In this document: piece by piece, positions 18,041 to 27,993 of the stretch
How the letters are laid out: every line of letters starts with the position of its first letter
How positions within the stretch are numbered: the first letter of the stretch is position 1
NCBI GenBank assembly: GCA_903953895.1
Contig: CAJBLH010000133.1
Coordinates: 1 to 64,000 of the forward strand
Length of the DNA: 64,000 nucleotides
Reading direction: 5' to 3'
From: an uncultured Desulfobacteraceae bacterium
GTDB taxonomy: Bacteria; Desulfobacterota; Desulfobacteria; Desulfobacterales; Desulfatirhabdiaceae
Position numbers and translations under genes: made by a program
The notes under the pieces: generated by a model
Told to the model about the DNA's origin: nothing
Database searches by the model: none
What the model saw: only the letters and a program-made list of their open reading frames with translations

Positions 18041-19090
18041 CTACATCTTATAATGAGATTCGATCCACTTAAGATACTCTCCGGTCTTGATCCTGTCCAC
18101 CCATTTCTGATGCGTCAGATACCAGTCTATGGTCTGCCGGATGCCGGTTTTAAAAGACTCCTGTGGAAGCCATCCCAACTCCTTTTCGATCTTAGTGCAG
18201 TCGATGGCGTACCGTAAGTCGTGGCCGGGTCTGTCGGTAACAAAGGTGATCAGGCTTCTTCGGGATGTTCCGCTGTCCGAGGGAACGATCTCATCCAGGA
18301 TATCGCAGATGATCTCGACTACGGAAAGATTGGTCATTTCACAACGTCCGCCGATGTTGTAAGTCTGACCCCGGCGGCCCTGCTGCATGATACGCCAGAC
18401 AGCCCGGCAGTGGTCCGTGACAAAGAGCCAGTCCCGGATATTGCCGCCATCTCCGTAAACCGGCAATGGCTTGCCTTCGAGAGCGTTTAAAATCATCAGG
18501 GGAATGAGCTTTTCCGGAAAATGATATGGGCCGTAGTTGTTGGAACAATTTGAAAGGGTTACCGGAAGTCCGTAGGTGCGGCTGTAGGCCATGACCAAAT
18601 GATCGGATGCTGCTTTTGAGGCCGAATAGGGGCTGCTTGGGTCATAGGCCGTGGTTTCTTTGAAATAGCCTTCTTTGCCCAGGGAGCCGTACACTTCGTC
18701 GGTGCTGACATGATGAAATAAAGACAGGTGATCCTGGTGCTGCCTGGCCAGTTCAAGCAGGGTGAATGTTCCAAGAATATTGGTTTTAATGAAGGCATCG
18801 GGCTCTGCGATGGATCTGTCAACATGGGATTCGGCGGCGAAATGGCTGACCGTATCGATGTGATAGGTGTCGAACACATCGCTCATGGCCTGCCGGTCGC
18901 AGATATCGGCTTTGACAAAGATGTAGCGATCCGTATCTGTATCTATGCCGGACAGATTCTCCGGGTTTCCGGCATAGGTCAGGCGATCCACGTTGATCAC
19001 CCGGCCGCTGAAACCGGGCTCAGAAAGCAGGTAGCGGATAAAATTGGATCCGATGAATCCACATCCGCCGGTGACCAGTATGTTTTTCAT
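18041..19090 (-). CDS. rfbB: dTDP-glucose 4,6-dehydratase
   Basis: 349 aa extended short-chain dehydrogenase that makes dTDP-4-keto-6-deoxyglucose for surface sugars. The NAD-binding motif [10 protein letters not shown] is near the N-terminus. The catalytic set [10 protein letters not shown] and [10 protein letters not shown] (Tyr-x-x-x-Lys) is intact. The other rml genes are not next to it. It is divergent from selA across a 143-nt gap. Confidence 0.95.
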   Translation of the reverse strand: MKNILVTGGCGFIGSNFIRYLLSEPGFSGRVINVDRLTYAGNPENLSGIDTDTDRYIFVKADICDRQAMSDVFDTYHIDTVSHFAAESHVDRSIAEPDAFIKTNILGTFTLLELARQHQDHLSLFHHVSTDEVYGSLGKEGYFKETTAYDPSSPYSASKAASDHLVMAYSRTYGLPVTLSNCSNNYGPYHFPEKLIPLMILNALEGKPLPVYGDGGNIRDWLFVTDHCRAVWRIMQQGRRGQTYNIGGRCEMTNLSVVEIICDILDEIVPSDSGTSRRSLITFVTDRPGHDLRYAIDCTKIEKELGWLPQESFKTGIRQTIDWYLTHQKWVDRIKTGEYLKWIESHYKM

Positions 19091-19233
19091 AATCTTCCCT
19101 GGGATTTTGAGTTATATGGATTGGGTGGGTATGAAAAATGGGTGAATAAATCTATTGAACCCATTGACTTTAAGATGATATGTTACTAGTTTGGAAAATA
19201 AAAGTCCATATATAAAGGCGACCCTGTTCATTC

Positions 19234-20664
19234 ATGAAACTTTCTGAAACACAACAAATGCTGCTGCCCCGGCTTCCGGGGGTTGACCGGATGCTGGAGA
19301 CGGCAAAAGCCGATCCGTTTTTCAGGGATATCCCTCTATCCGTGGTCACACGATCTGCCCGGACGGTGATCGAATCGCTTCGCGCTGACATTATAGACAA
19401 CCGCGCCGGGATCACCGAAGCAGAGTTGTCGGATGCATCTGTCATTGAAAAAATCAGGGAATCGGCGGCAGACGCCATGTTCCTGAATCTTTTCAGAGTC
19501 ATCAATGCAACGGGAGTTGTGGTACACACCAATCTGGGCCGGTCTTTGCTGGCTGATGAAGCCGTCGCCAATCTGCAGAATGTTGCCGGAAGGTACTCGA
19601 ACCTGGAATTTGATATCGGTACTGGAAAACGTGGCTCCCGCTACCGGGCTGTCGAGGACATTCTCTGTGAGATTACCGGCGCACAGGCGGCTATGGTGGT
19701 CAACAACAATGCTGCTGCGGTGCTGCTCTGTCTGGATACGCTGGCCAGGGGAAAAGAAGTCGTGGTCTCCCGTGGGGAACTGGTTGAAATCGGAGGTTCT
19801 TTTCGAATTCCCGATGTCATGGCCAGAACCGGCGCCATCTTGAAGGAAGTTGGAACGACCAACCGTACCCATATGAAAGACTACGCCCAGGCTATCCATG
19901 AAGCTACAGGCCTGCTGCTGAAAGTACACACCAGCAATTACCGGGTAGAGGGCTTTACGGCGTCGGTGCCGCTCGGTGAGCTGGTAGCCCTGGGAAAATC
20001 GCAAGGAGTTACGGTGATGGAGGATCTGGGAAGCGGCACATTGATGGATTTTTCACGATACGGTATGCAGTACGAACCTACGGTACAGGAATCTGTCGCA
20101 TCCGGCGCCGACGTCATTACGTTCAGCGGAGACAAGCTGCTGGGCGGCCCCCAGGCGGGGATCATCCTCGGAACGAAGGCCATCCTGGATGCAGTCAAGC
20201 AGAATCCCCTGACTCGGGCGCTTCGTATCGACAAACTGACGCTGGCAGCCCTGGAAAGCACGCTTCGCCTGTACCGTGATCCGGAAAAAGCCAAAGATGC
20301 CATTCCGACCCTGCGCATGTTGACGTTGCCATTGACCGTGATCCGGCGCCGGGCGGACCGGCTGTACGAAATGCTTGCCGGTATCGGGGACCTGCGGTTG
20401 AATTTGACCCAGCATGATGCGTCGTCGCGGGCAGGTGGCGGATCACTGCCGCTTCTGGATATCCCCACGGTCTGTGTGGGGATGCAGGTTGTCGGGATGT
20501 CAACACGTGCCGTGGAATCGTTTCTGCGGCATCATACACTGCCTGTTATCGGCAGAATCGAAGCCGACGTCTTTTTGATGGATGTCCGGACGGTTCAGGA
20601 GGATGAATTGGCGTTGATTCAAACGGCTGTTGCAACACTGTTATTAAAGGGGATCGGGCCATGA
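19234..20664 (+). CDS. selA: L-seryl-tRNA(Sec) selenium transferase
   Basis: 476 aa PLP enzyme that converts Ser-tRNA(Sec) to Sec-tRNA(Sec) with selenophosphate. The PLP lysine lies in TFSGDKLLGGPQAG. Conserved segments include NATGVVVHTNLGRSLL and MVVNNNAAAVLL. Its presence matches the two in-frame TGA codons in the fdhA genes of this window. selB, selC and selD are not in the window. The next gene starts in the ATGA at its stop. Confidence 0.96.
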   Translation: MKLSETQQMLLPRLPGVDRMLETAKADPFFRDIPLSVVTRSARTVIESLRADIIDNRAGITEAELSDASVIEKIRESAADAMFLNLFRVINATGVVVHTNLGRSLLADEAVANLQNVAGRYSNLEFDIGTGKRGSRYRAVEDILCEITGAQAAMVVNNNAAAVLLCLDTLARGKEVVVSRGELVEIGGSFRIPDVMARTGAILKEVGTTNRTHMKDYAQAIHEATGLLLKVHTSNYRVEGFTASVPLGELVALGKSQGVTVMEDLGSGTLMDFSRYGMQYEPTVQESVASGADVITFSGDKLLGGPQAGIILGTKAILDAVKQNPLTRALRIDKLTLAALESTLRLYRDPEKAKDAIPTLRMLTLPLTVIRRRADRLYEMLAGIGDLRLNLTQHDASSRAGGGSLPLLDIPTVCVGMQVVGMSTRAVESFLRHHTLPVIGRIEADVFLMDVRTVQEDELALIQTAVATLLLKGIGP

Positions 20665-21953
20665 AGCCGATGGCTCTTCAGAAATTAGATGCAGTTCCGG
20701 TGTCTTCATCCGGTACCTCGCAGGTGTTTTTGTTTTCACAGACTCTTTCATCTGCAAAAGCTCCTGCCGCCTCAAGTTTGCCGGATTTCTTGTCATCGGC
20801 AATATCTGATGAATTACAAGACGTCTTTTTGAATGCGTTTCCCGGGGTACTTACCGGGCAGCTCTTTGTGGATGCGGCGCTGAAGCAGATGGGCGCATTC
20901 GGGTTCAGTATCTTGATGATTCGGCCGGATTCCCGGGTAAGTGTGGTGGGAGCCGGTGCGGCGATGGACTCTTTTTTGATGAATGCCGGTGTTCTCCTGG
21001 AAGAGTTGACTCAGCCGCTTCATGCCGTGTGGGGCATGATCAACCCCCAGACACTGGGCTGCATGGTGGCGAATATCGATCTGTCAGTCTGCCGGAATTT
21101 TGGGCGAAATTTTCAAGACAAGCTCTCGGAATTTCAAAAAGAAACTGCTTCCATCGGTATTGCGGTTTACCCTCAGGCCGGTTACACCCGAAACGATGCG
21201 GTGGCGAATGCCTTGAAAGCATTGGCCCATGCAGCGCTTGTCGGTCCTGGAAGCATCGTGGTGCTGGATGCCGTCAGTCTCAACATCAGCGGAGACAATC
21301 TGTATCAGGCAGGTAACCTGCAGGGGGCGGCGCAAGAGTACCAAAAGGCGCTGGTGTTAGATCCGTTCAATGTCAATGTGCGTAACAGCCTCGGCGTTTG
21401 TTACGGCATGATGGAGATGTACGATGCTGCGGAGTCCGAATTTGATGCTGCGCTGCTGATCGAGCCAGGTGAAGTCATGTCTCTGTACAACCAGGCCGTG
21501 ATCTGTATGCTAACCGGCCAAAATGAAACAGCGCTCAATTTTATCGAAAAAGCTGTGGCAGTCGATGATGGAATTTTCGAGCTTCTCCTATTAACCGGAA
21601 AGCTTTATCTGGAAACAGGGAATCCTGAAAAAGCCAGATCCTTTCTGGAAAAAGCTGTGAGCCTCCGTCCGAAATCCGGCACTGCGCTGCGTACCCTGGG
21701 TGCCTGTCTTTCCGACCTGAACCTGTTCCGGGAAGCGGTCGCCGTCTATTCCCGTGCTGTTAAGAGCAATCCAAACGATGCCGAATCGTTTTCCATGTTG
21801 GGACTGCTTTACGACAGAATCGGAGAAAACCCGGAGATCGCCCGGTTATTTTGTCAGCAGAGTGTGGCAATTGCACCGGAAAATGACATTTACCGTGAAC
21901 GGCTGAACCGATTGGCGCAGAAAACACTTAAGGTTGCATTTTCACCTCCGTGA
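20661..21953 (+). CDS. TPR protein with a degenerate GGDEF-like N-terminal region
   Basis: 430 aa, translationally coupled to selA. Residues about 75-205 resemble the second half of a GGDEF domain (SIGIAVYP, then NALKALAHAALVGPGSIVVLD), but the GGDEF motif and metal ligands are missing, so cyclase activity is unlikely. From about 212 to the end are at least six TPR units (for example NLYQAGNLQGAAQEYQKAL, LDPFN). It is likely a scaffold or sensor protein. Its partner is unknown. Confidence 0.75.
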   Translation: MKPMALQKLDAVPVSSSGTSQVFLFSQTLSSAKAPAASSLPDFLSSAISDELQDVFLNAFPGVLTGQLFVDAALKQMGAFGFSILMIRPDSRVSVVGAGAAMDSFLMNAGVLLEELTQPLHAVWGMINPQTLGCMVANIDLSVCRNFGRNFQDKLSEFQKETASIGIAVYPQAGYTRNDAVANALKALAHAALVGPGSIVVLDAVSLNISGDNLYQAGNLQGAAQEYQKALVLDPFNVNVRNSLGVCYGMMEMYDAAESEFDAALLIEPGEVMSLYNQAVICMLTGQNETALNFIEKAVAVDDGIFELLLLTGKLYLETGNPEKARSFLEKAVSLRPKSGTALRTLGACLSDLNLFREAVAVYSRAVKSNPNDAESFSMLGLLYDRIGENPEIARLFCQQSVAIAPENDIYRERLNRLAQKTLKVAFSPP

Positions 21954-22047
21954 TGTTTCGGCGGATGGTGCCGTCTGAAACAATAGATCCCGTCGGCTCA
22001 TCCTGCGCTGACGATTCAGCATATCATTGAATAAGGAGTTCATTCTC

Positions 22048-22284
22048 ATGCCTATTTACGAGTATCGTTGTCAGGAATGTAACAAGGATTTTGAATATCT
22101 GGTGTTGCGAGATCAGGAACCCGACGAATGTCAGGCCTGCAAGAGCAAGCAGGTGATCCGGCTAATGTCCGCCTGCGGCTTTGTCAGTAAGGGCGGTGGA
22201 GGGGAAACCGTCAGTTCGTCGGCTTCGGCCGGATCTTCCTGCGGGGGATGCAGTGCTTCAAGTTGTGCCGGGTGTGGTCACTGA
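22048..22284 (+). CDS. FmdB-type small zinc-ribbon protein
   Basis: 78 aa from ATG 22048, with AAGGAG at 22033-22038. The N-terminus MPIYEYRCQECNKDFEYL and the second CxxC (CQACKSKQVIRL) form the FmdB/CxxC_CxxC_SSSS regulatory-domain zinc ribbon. The tail is Gly/Ser/Cys-rich (CGGCSASSCAGCGH). The family is thought to have a regulatory role, but the function is not established. The stop overlaps the hemC start. Confidence 0.88.
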   Translation: MPIYEYRCQECNKDFEYLVLRDQEPDECQACKSKQVIRLMSACGFVSKGGGGETVSSSASAGSSCGGCSASSCAGCGH

Positions 22285-23222
22285 TGAAATCCATTTTACG
22301 TATCGGAACCCGTGGTAGCCAGTTGGCCCTCTGGCAGGCCAACTGGGTCAGGCAGACCATCGAATCGCAGCATCCGCAATTGTCCGTCGAAATCCGGATT
22401 ATCAAAACCAGGGGAGATAAAATTCTGGATGTGCCGCTGGCCAAGGTCGGGGGCAAGGGCCTGTTTGTCAAGGAAATCGAAGAAGCGCTGCTGACCGGTG
22501 ATATCGATATCGCCGTACACAGCATGAAGGATATGCCGGGAGACATCCCGCCGGGCCTGTGTATCGGCGCGGTGCCAGAGCGTGAAAATCCCTTCGATGT
22601 GCTGATATCGCGCGGGGGGCGTTGTCTTAAAAACCTTCGGCATGGTGCGTGCATCGGCACCAGCAGCCTGCGCCGATCTGCCCAGCTATTGCACCTGCGG
22701 CCGGATTTAAACATCATCCCGCTTCGTGGGAATCTCGACACTCGCCTGAAGAAACTGGATGGACCCGATCTGGACGGCATTATCCTGGCGGCGGCAGGCG
22801 TCCGACGGCTGGGCATGGAGGACCGGATCACCGAGTATTTTGATGATGATCTGCTGCTGCCGGCAGCCGGTCAGGGGGCCCTGTGTATCGAAATTCGAGG
22901 CGATGATGCCCTTACGGCCGCCGCTGTCACCGGTCTGGATCACGCTCCGACCCGGCAAGTGGTTCTGGGAGAGAGGGCGTTTCTGCACCGGCTTGAAGGC
23001 GGCTGTCAGGTTCCGATCGCCGCACACGGAAAAACCGACGGCGCAACCATTTGTGTGCATGGGCTGGTGGCATCTACCGATGGAAAGTGCATTATCCGCG
23101 ATTCGGTCTCTGGTTCCGAAACACAGGCCGAATTCATCGGGGTTCAGCTTGCCGAGCGTCTGCTGCTCAACGGCGCGGATCACCTGCTGGCAGAACTCCT
23201 TTCAGCGGCCCAGACGCCATGA
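22284..23222 (+). CDS. hemC: Hydroxymethylbilane synthase (porphobilinogen deaminase)
   Basis: 312 aa from ATG 22284, which overlaps the previous stop. It polymerises four porphobilinogens into hydroxymethylbilane in tetrapyrrole synthesis. Motifs: IGTRGSQLALWQA at the N-terminus, the catalytic aspartate region HSMKDMP, and the dipyrromethane-cofactor cysteine in EGGCQVPIAA. The next gene encodes the two following steps. Confidence 0.96.
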   Translation: MKSILRIGTRGSQLALWQANWVRQTIESQHPQLSVEIRIIKTRGDKILDVPLAKVGGKGLFVKEIEEALLTGDIDIAVHSMKDMPGDIPPGLCIGAVPERENPFDVLISRGGRCLKNLRHGACIGTSSLRRSAQLLHLRPDLNIIPLRGNLDTRLKKLDGPDLDGIILAAAGVRRLGMEDRITEYFDDDLLLPAAGQGALCIEIRGDDALTAAAVTGLDHAPTRQVVLGERAFLHRLEGGCQVPIAAHGKTDGATICVHGLVASTDGKCIIRDSVSGSETQAEFIGVQLAERLLLNGADHLLAELLSAAQTP

Positions 23223-23256
23223 CTTTCCGGTATAACTATAGACAAAGAGAATTTTT

Positions 23257-24789
23257 ATGAATCAGTCAAACGGCAAAGTGTATTTGATCGGGGCTGGTCC
23301 CGGAGATCCGGGCCTGATTACCGTCAAGGGCTTGAACTGCATCCGGAATGCAGATGTGGTGATATATGATTATCTGGCGTCTCCTTCTCTTCTGGCAGAG
23401 GCGTCCCCGCGGGCGGAAATCATCTACGTGGGAAAAAAAGGCGGGGACCACACTCTGTCTCAAGACAAGATCAATGTGCTGATCGCTGAAAAAGCCAAAG
23501 AAGGCAACATCGTTGCACGACTGAAAGGCGGTGACCCCTTTATTTTTGGAAGGGGAGGGGAAGAGGCCGAAGTGCTGATCCGTGAAGGGATTGCTTTCGA
23601 GGTCGTCCCCGGTGTCACATCCGCCATCGCTGCTCCTGCCTATGCCGGCATTCCACTGACTCACCGGGAGTTTACTTCGACGCTGTCGCTGGTGACCGGC
23701 CATGAAGACCCGGATAAAACATCATCGAGCATCAACTGGTCTTGTCTGGCCGCAGGGGCGGGAACCCTGGTCTTTCTGATGGGGGTTAAAAATCTTCCTC
23801 AGATCGTGCATCAACTGGTTCTTCATGGCAGGTCCTCACAGACGCCTGTTGCGCTGGTGCAGTGGGGAACCACTTCCAGACAGCGCACGGTTACCGGAAC
23901 CCTGGAGACCATCGTTGACCGGGTGACTGCCGCTGAATTGTCTTCCCCGGCCATCATCGTGGTCGGAGAAGTGGTGACCCTGCGGGATCGGCTGAAATGG
24001 TTCGAAACCCGTCCTCTTTTCGGAAAAACCATTGTGGTGACCCGGGCCAGAGAACAGGCCAGCGATCTTGTGACTGCGCTGACTGATCTGGGTGCCGAAT
24101 GCCTGGAATTTCCGACCATTCAGGTGGTTCCACCGGACAACTGGTCAGCGCTGGATGCGGCCCTGGACGGTCTATCGTCATACGACTGGGTGATATTTAC
24201 CAGTGTGAACGGTGTTAAATATTTCTTTGAAAGACTGTTTGCCAGAGGATCCGATGTGCGGTCTCTGGGGCATATCCGGACGGCGGCCATCGGTCCGGTG
24301 ACCGCCCAGCATCTCAGGCGCTTGGGTCTGAATACGGATATCCTTCCGGAAAGTTTTCGGGCGGAATCTGTTGTGGAGGCATTTCGGGCCGAATCCATCG
24401 CCGGCAAGCGGATTCTGCTTCCCCGGGCCATGGAAGCCAGGCCCGTATTGCCGGACGAGCTCTCCAAAATGGGGGCTGTCGTGGATGAGGTGACGGTTTA
24501 CCAGACCCGTCAGGTCCATGGCCGGGCCGATGCCCTGATTCGGCTTCTGGAAGATCGGCAAGTGGATATGGTGACGTTCACCAGTTCATCCACTGTCACG
24601 AATTTTATGGCCCTGCTGCCGTCTGAGCGGGCAGCGGAGCTTTTAAAAGACGTTACCCTTGCCAGCATCGGTCCGATTACCTCGAGTACGGCAGAAACGA
24701 TCGGGCTTGATATCCAGATTACGGCCAGCATCTATACCATTCCCGGATTGTGCGAGGCCATCCTCCAATTTTACGGCAGCGCATCATGA
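23257..24789 (+). CDS. cobA-hemD: Uroporphyrinogen-III methyltransferase / synthase fusion
   Basis: 510 aa. The N-terminal half (about 1-245) is the SAM-dependent uroporphyrinogen-III C-methyltransferase, with [14 protein letters not shown] and the SAM loop [15 protein letters not shown]. The C-terminal half (about 255-510) is the HemD synthase fold, with [10 protein letters not shown] and [14 protein letters not shown]. The fusion makes precorrin-2 from hydroxymethylbilane, the branch point to siroheme, heme d1, B12 or the alternative heme pathway. Such fusions are common in anaerobes. Confidence 0.95.
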   Translation: MNQSNGKVYLIGAGPGDPGLITVKGLNCIRNADVVIYDYLASPSLLAEASPRAEIIYVGKKGGDHTLSQDKINVLIAEKAKEGNIVARLKGGDPFIFGRGGEEAEVLIREGIAFEVVPGVTSAIAAPAYAGIPLTHREFTSTLSLVTGHEDPDKTSSSINWSCLAAGAGTLVFLMGVKNLPQIVHQLVLHGRSSQTPVALVQWGTTSRQRTVTGTLETIVDRVTAAELSSPAIIVVGEVVTLRDRLKWFETRPLFGKTIVVTRAREQASDLVTALTDLGAECLEFPTIQVVPPDNWSALDAALDGLSSYDWVIFTSVNGVKYFFERLFARGSDVRSLGHIRTAAIGPVTAQHLRRLGLNTDILPESFRAESVVEAFRAESIAGKRILLPRAMEARPVLPDELSKMGAVVDEVTVYQTRQVHGRADALIRLLEDRQVDMVTFTSSSTVTNFMALLPSERAAELLKDVTLASIGPITSSTAETIGLDIQITASIYTIPGLCEAILQFYGSAS

Positions 24790-25772
24790 AACTGATCGAC
24801 GCCCATAACCGCAGATTGAATTATTTCCGGATTTCCATTACAGATCGCTGCAATCTCAGATGCCAGTACTGCTCCCCCCGTCATCACACCCCCATGCTGG
24901 CGCATGAAGACATCCTGAGATACGAAGAAATTTTGCATCTGATCCGGATTTCAGTTCGGCTCGGTATCAGCAAGGTACGGATAACCGGCGGAGAGCCCCT
25001 GACCCGCAAAGGGGTCTGTGAATTCATTCGAGCTGTGAATCAGGTAGAAGGCATCCGTGATGTATCGCTGACCACCAATGGGGTATTGCTGAAAAACCGG
25101 GTTGATGCCCTCATCATCGCAGGGCTCCGGCGGATCAATATCAGTCTTGACACGCTCAACCCTGAAAAATTTAAGATCATCACAGGAGTTGATGCGTTTG
25201 ATCAGGTATGGGAAGGCATACTCAAAGCGTATCAAGCCGGGATTTCTCCCATCAAGATCAACACCGTGGCTCTTCGGCATGTCAATGAAAACGAACTGGA
25301 AGATATTGCCCGGCTTTCCTTCACTTATCCATTCCATTTCCGCTTCATTGAATACATGCCCATCGGCATAACCGGTAAAGGACTGTCCGACAGTTTGTAT
25401 ACACCGGAAATCAAACAGATACTGGCAGACCGGGTCGGCCGACTGATTCCGGTGGAACACCAGAACAGCGATGGACCTGCCGATCGTTTCAGATTTGAAG
25501 GAGCGGTCGGCGAAGTGGGATTTATCAGCGCCATGAGCCATCATTTCTGCCATACCTGCAACCGGCTTCGGCTGACAGCCAGCGGACAGCTCCGCTCCTG
25601 CCTGCTCTCGGATCATCAGCAGGATCTAAAAACCCCTTTGCGCAGCGGTGCATCCGATGAAGCGCTCGCAGCCATTTTTCTGAAAGCCGCCAGTTTAAAA
25701 GGTATTCAGCACAGCCTGGCAGCCGATACGCCTGTGCAGGTTTCGAGTCGGATGTCATCCATCGGCGGATAA
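24786..25772 (+). CDS. moaA: GTP 3',8-cyclase (molybdenum cofactor step 1)
   Basis: 328 aa radical SAM enzyme starting in the ATGA at the previous stop. The SAM cluster motif CNLRCQYC is near residue 27 and the substrate-side cluster cysteines are in FCHTCNRLRLTASGQLRSCL. It ends in the Gly-Gly tail that MoaA needs. Molybdenum cofactor is needed by the FDHs and other oxidoreductases of this window. It is co-directional with the selA-hemC run, making a cofactor-supply group. Confidence 0.96.
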   Translation: MKLIDAHNRRLNYFRISITDRCNLRCQYCSPRHHTPMLAHEDILRYEEILHLIRISVRLGISKVRITGGEPLTRKGVCEFIRAVNQVEGIRDVSLTTNGVLLKNRVDALIIAGLRRINISLDTLNPEKFKIITGVDAFDQVWEGILKAYQAGISPIKINTVALRHVNENELEDIARLSFTYPFHFRFIEYMPIGITGKGLSDSLYTPEIKQILADRVGRLIPVEHQNSDGPADRFRFEGAVGEVGFISAMSHHFCHTCNRLRLTASGQLRSCLLSDHQQDLKTPLRSGASDEALAAIFLKAASLKGIQHSLAADTPVQVSSRMSSIGG

Positions 25773-25792
25773 CTCGGATCACTCACGCATTT

Positions 25793-26770
25793 TCAATACC
25801 CACCTTCGAGCCGGACGGAAAAATACATCCACCCGATTTTCGGACACCCGTCTTTTCCCGGTTCAAGCCCGAAACTCAGGATTTCCAATGTTCCCCTTCC
25901 AAAACGCCGGACGGCTGTGACTTCTTCGATTGTTACGGATCGGCCTGCTGCCGGGCCATCGATTATTGCTCCGACATCCGGTGAAAAAATAAATTTTCGG
26001 GGATTTTCGGGTCCTGCTTCGGCTGCATAGGGGCGGGATGTGCAGTCGGCTGGGGTATCGGACAGTTGCCAGCCTTCAATTTCCCTTGGGTTGGGAACAA
26101 AGTGAAAAGGCGGTGTCAGTCGCGACAGATTTTCATCCCGCCCGTATTCTGTGATGACAATATCCCATCCCACCGGGGTGGGTTCGAGAATAAACACGAA
26201 ACGGGAGCCGAAGGGTCGCTGGAACCGCTCCCCAGCCGTGATACGCCCTTTCATTGTCTCTTCAAATCGCGGATAACGGAACCGATTCAAGAATTCCGCT
26301 AAAGGCATCCGCCTCACCCGTTGCGCCGAGTCGTCGATATTGCCCACGACATCCCCGTTTTCCACACGAAGCCAATATTCGCCACAGTGCGACAGGGCCA
26401 GACCTTTGCCGGGTTTCGATCCAGGTCCGTTCAACGCCAATATCCATTCGCTGTCCGGCGGAAAACCGTCCAGGATGGGTCTGCAGTGCATGCCATCTCC
26501 CATCTGAACAACCATTCCCGAATCCAGGAGTGCACCTTTAAGCGTTTCCAGCACCAGGACATCCATGGTCGGCGATGGGCCGGCATGATGGCGAATAATC
26601 CTTCCCCGGATCACCAGAACGGCATCTTTTGATACCGTAAGAAACGGTCCCTTCCAGGTGCAGGAGCAGGCGTCGGCAAAAGATGGGATGATCGAAAAAC
26701 AAAATCCAACCGCCAACCAGGCCATCTTTCTTTTTATGCCAGGGATGCCCCTGTCCTTCCAGATAAACAT
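25793..26770 (-). CDS. Secreted protein of unknown function
   Basis: 325 aa from ATG 26770, chosen for the GGAGG nine nt upstream. A signal peptide is evident: a basic n-region with KRK, a hydrophobic core WLAVGFCFSIIPS, and a cleavage site near ADA. The mature protein opens with CSC. Several cysteines (CSC, HCRP, SHCGEYW, DCTS) suggest disulfides. The early part, with its Cys-rich start and IRGRIIRH, is faintly tissue-inhibitor-like (TIMP/netrin fold), but I cannot support that firmly. It converges with moaA across a 20-nt gap. Confidence 0.7.
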   Translation of the reverse strand: MFIWKDRGIPGIKRKMAWLAVGFCFSIIPSFADACSCTWKGPFLTVSKDAVLVIRGRIIRHHAGPSPTMDVLVLETLKGALLDSGMVVQMGDGMHCRPILDGFPPDSEWILALNGPGSKPGKGLALSHCGEYWLRVENGDVVGNIDDSAQRVRRMPLAEFLNRFRYPRFEETMKGRITAGERFQRPFGSRFVFILEPTPVGWDIVITEYGRDENLSRLTPPFHFVPNPREIEGWQLSDTPADCTSRPYAAEAGPENPRKFIFSPDVGAIIDGPAAGRSVTIEEVTAVRRFGRGTLEILSFGLEPGKDGCPKIGWMYFSVRLEGGY

Positions 26771-27413
26771 AAGTCTGCACCTCCAGATCGCCTGCAATAC
26801 AAAGCTTTGTAATCTCGAATGGCACCAAACAGGTTGGTCAAAGCGATCCCGGCCAGGGTCGCCGCCCGCGTGCCGTCTTCCTTGCTTCCCAGGCTGGCGG
26901 CATGAACCAGATAAAAAGCCAGCTCATCCAGCAAAATCAGGGCCTGACGCCCATTGAGCGCATCACGCCATTCTTCTTCCGATGGGGCACGGTCAACAGG
27001 GAACTTCACACCCAGTGCCTCGCCCAATACCACCCATACTTTCTTGTCGGTCGCACGGCCGGTAAAGGCTGCGACAACATCTGGTCGAACTGTGGGCAGC
27101 GGTTCCTTGAAGCTGACCAGACTGGCCAGATGGGGAAAACGGGCCAGGATACCGGCCACGATCATGCTTTGCGTTTTGCCGCCACCCATGGATTCCGAGA
27201 GATTGTAAATGCCGCCGGCCGAACCACTGCCAGCCATCCGGGCGAATACCTGAGGCAGCAGCATCTCCATGCCCGATGTCAATACATTGGAATCGAGAAA
27301 CTCCCGTGCTTCCGCCTCGGTAAGCCGCGGCAGGCCGGAGAGATTGACGACAAAATCGGCAGTGCCGTCAAGGACTGCCTGGCGGGGAATGCAGGACTGA
27401 AAAAGGTTTTCAT
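26734..27413 (-). pseudogene. Truncated, frameshifted DUF499-type ATPase remnant
   Basis: The frame reads MTSGMEM... with a Walker A variant ESMGGGKTQSM and a Walker B ALILLDELAFYL. Reading further upstream in the same frame continues the DUF499 N-terminus (FQSCIPRQAVLDG and onward to FLDSNV). It meets an ATG at 27413 only if one base is restored in the AAAA run just after that ATG, so a -1 frameshift is likely. Full DUF499 proteins are about 1000 aa; here the homology ends near 26800, and the last residues read into the signal-peptide gene. The ATG overlaps the antitoxin stop (ATGA). Confidence 0.7.
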
Positions 27414-27697
27414 CTCAACCTGTTCTTTTCTACCAGATACCCAGACACATACTTATGAATGATGCTGGATATCAAAGTTTGGTAAGGAATGCCTTCCTGC
27501 GCAGCGATGGTCTGCACCTGATCGAGGTCCTTCGAAGACATCCGGATGTTGATCCGCTTGTCCTTCGTCAACGTATTCCTGGCATATAACTGTAGCTTTT
27601 TCAACTCTTCATTCTTGTTCTCGACCGGCACCCACTCGTCACGATCAAAAGATTCAAGGATATCTTTTTCTTCGTCATCCAATACAATCTGTTTCAT
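27410..27697 (-). CDS. CopG/BrnA-like antitoxin
   Basis: 95 aa. The C-terminal half (KRINIRMSSKDLDQVQTIA, then GIPYQTLISSIIHKYVSGYL) is a ribbon-helix-helix DNA-binding region typical of antitoxins that repress their own operon. The start sits in the ATGA at the toxin stop, so the order is toxin then antitoxin, as in BrnT/BrnA pairs. Confidence 0.82.
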   Translation of the reverse strand: MKQIVLDDEEKDILESFDRDEWVPVENKNEELKKLQLYARNTLTKDKRINIRMSSKDLDQVQTIAAQEGIPYQTLISSIIHKYVSGYLVEKNRLR

Positions 27698-27972
27698 CGT
27701 CTATTCCTCACGTACTTGTTCGTAGCCTTCCTGCTGGGAATGATTGTTTTCAGAAAAAGTTCCTCGCCACGCTGCACATAAGGAACAAGATAGACATAAT
27801 CATCAATTTCAATCAGTGCGATCTTTTGCCCCGGATACCGTTCCTGATTGGGATGCTCTATCAAGTCCAGAATATCTCCTTTTTCCATCCGCAAGACAAT
27901 CAGCTCGAAGCGAACACCTCTCGTCTTCTTCAAGATGTCATTCTTTTCTGTATCCCATAGAAAGATATTCAT
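27694..27972 (-). CDS. BrnT-like (RelE-superfamily) toxin
   Basis: 92 aa. The N-terminus FLWDTEKNDILKKTRGVRFE and the middle LIEHPNQERYPGQKI, then FLKTIIPSRKATNKY, match a family commonly paired with CopG-type antitoxins and predicted to be an mRNA interferase. The typical distance and overlap with the antitoxin support a functional pair. Catalytic residues are not assigned from sequence alone. Confidence 0.8.
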   Translation of the reverse strand: MNIFLWDTEKNDILKKTRGVRFELIVLRMEKGDILDLIEHPNQERYPGQKIALIEIDDYVYLVPYVQRGEELFLKTIIPSRKATNKYVRNRR

Positions 27973-27993
27973 GCCAAACGACTACGACACAGT

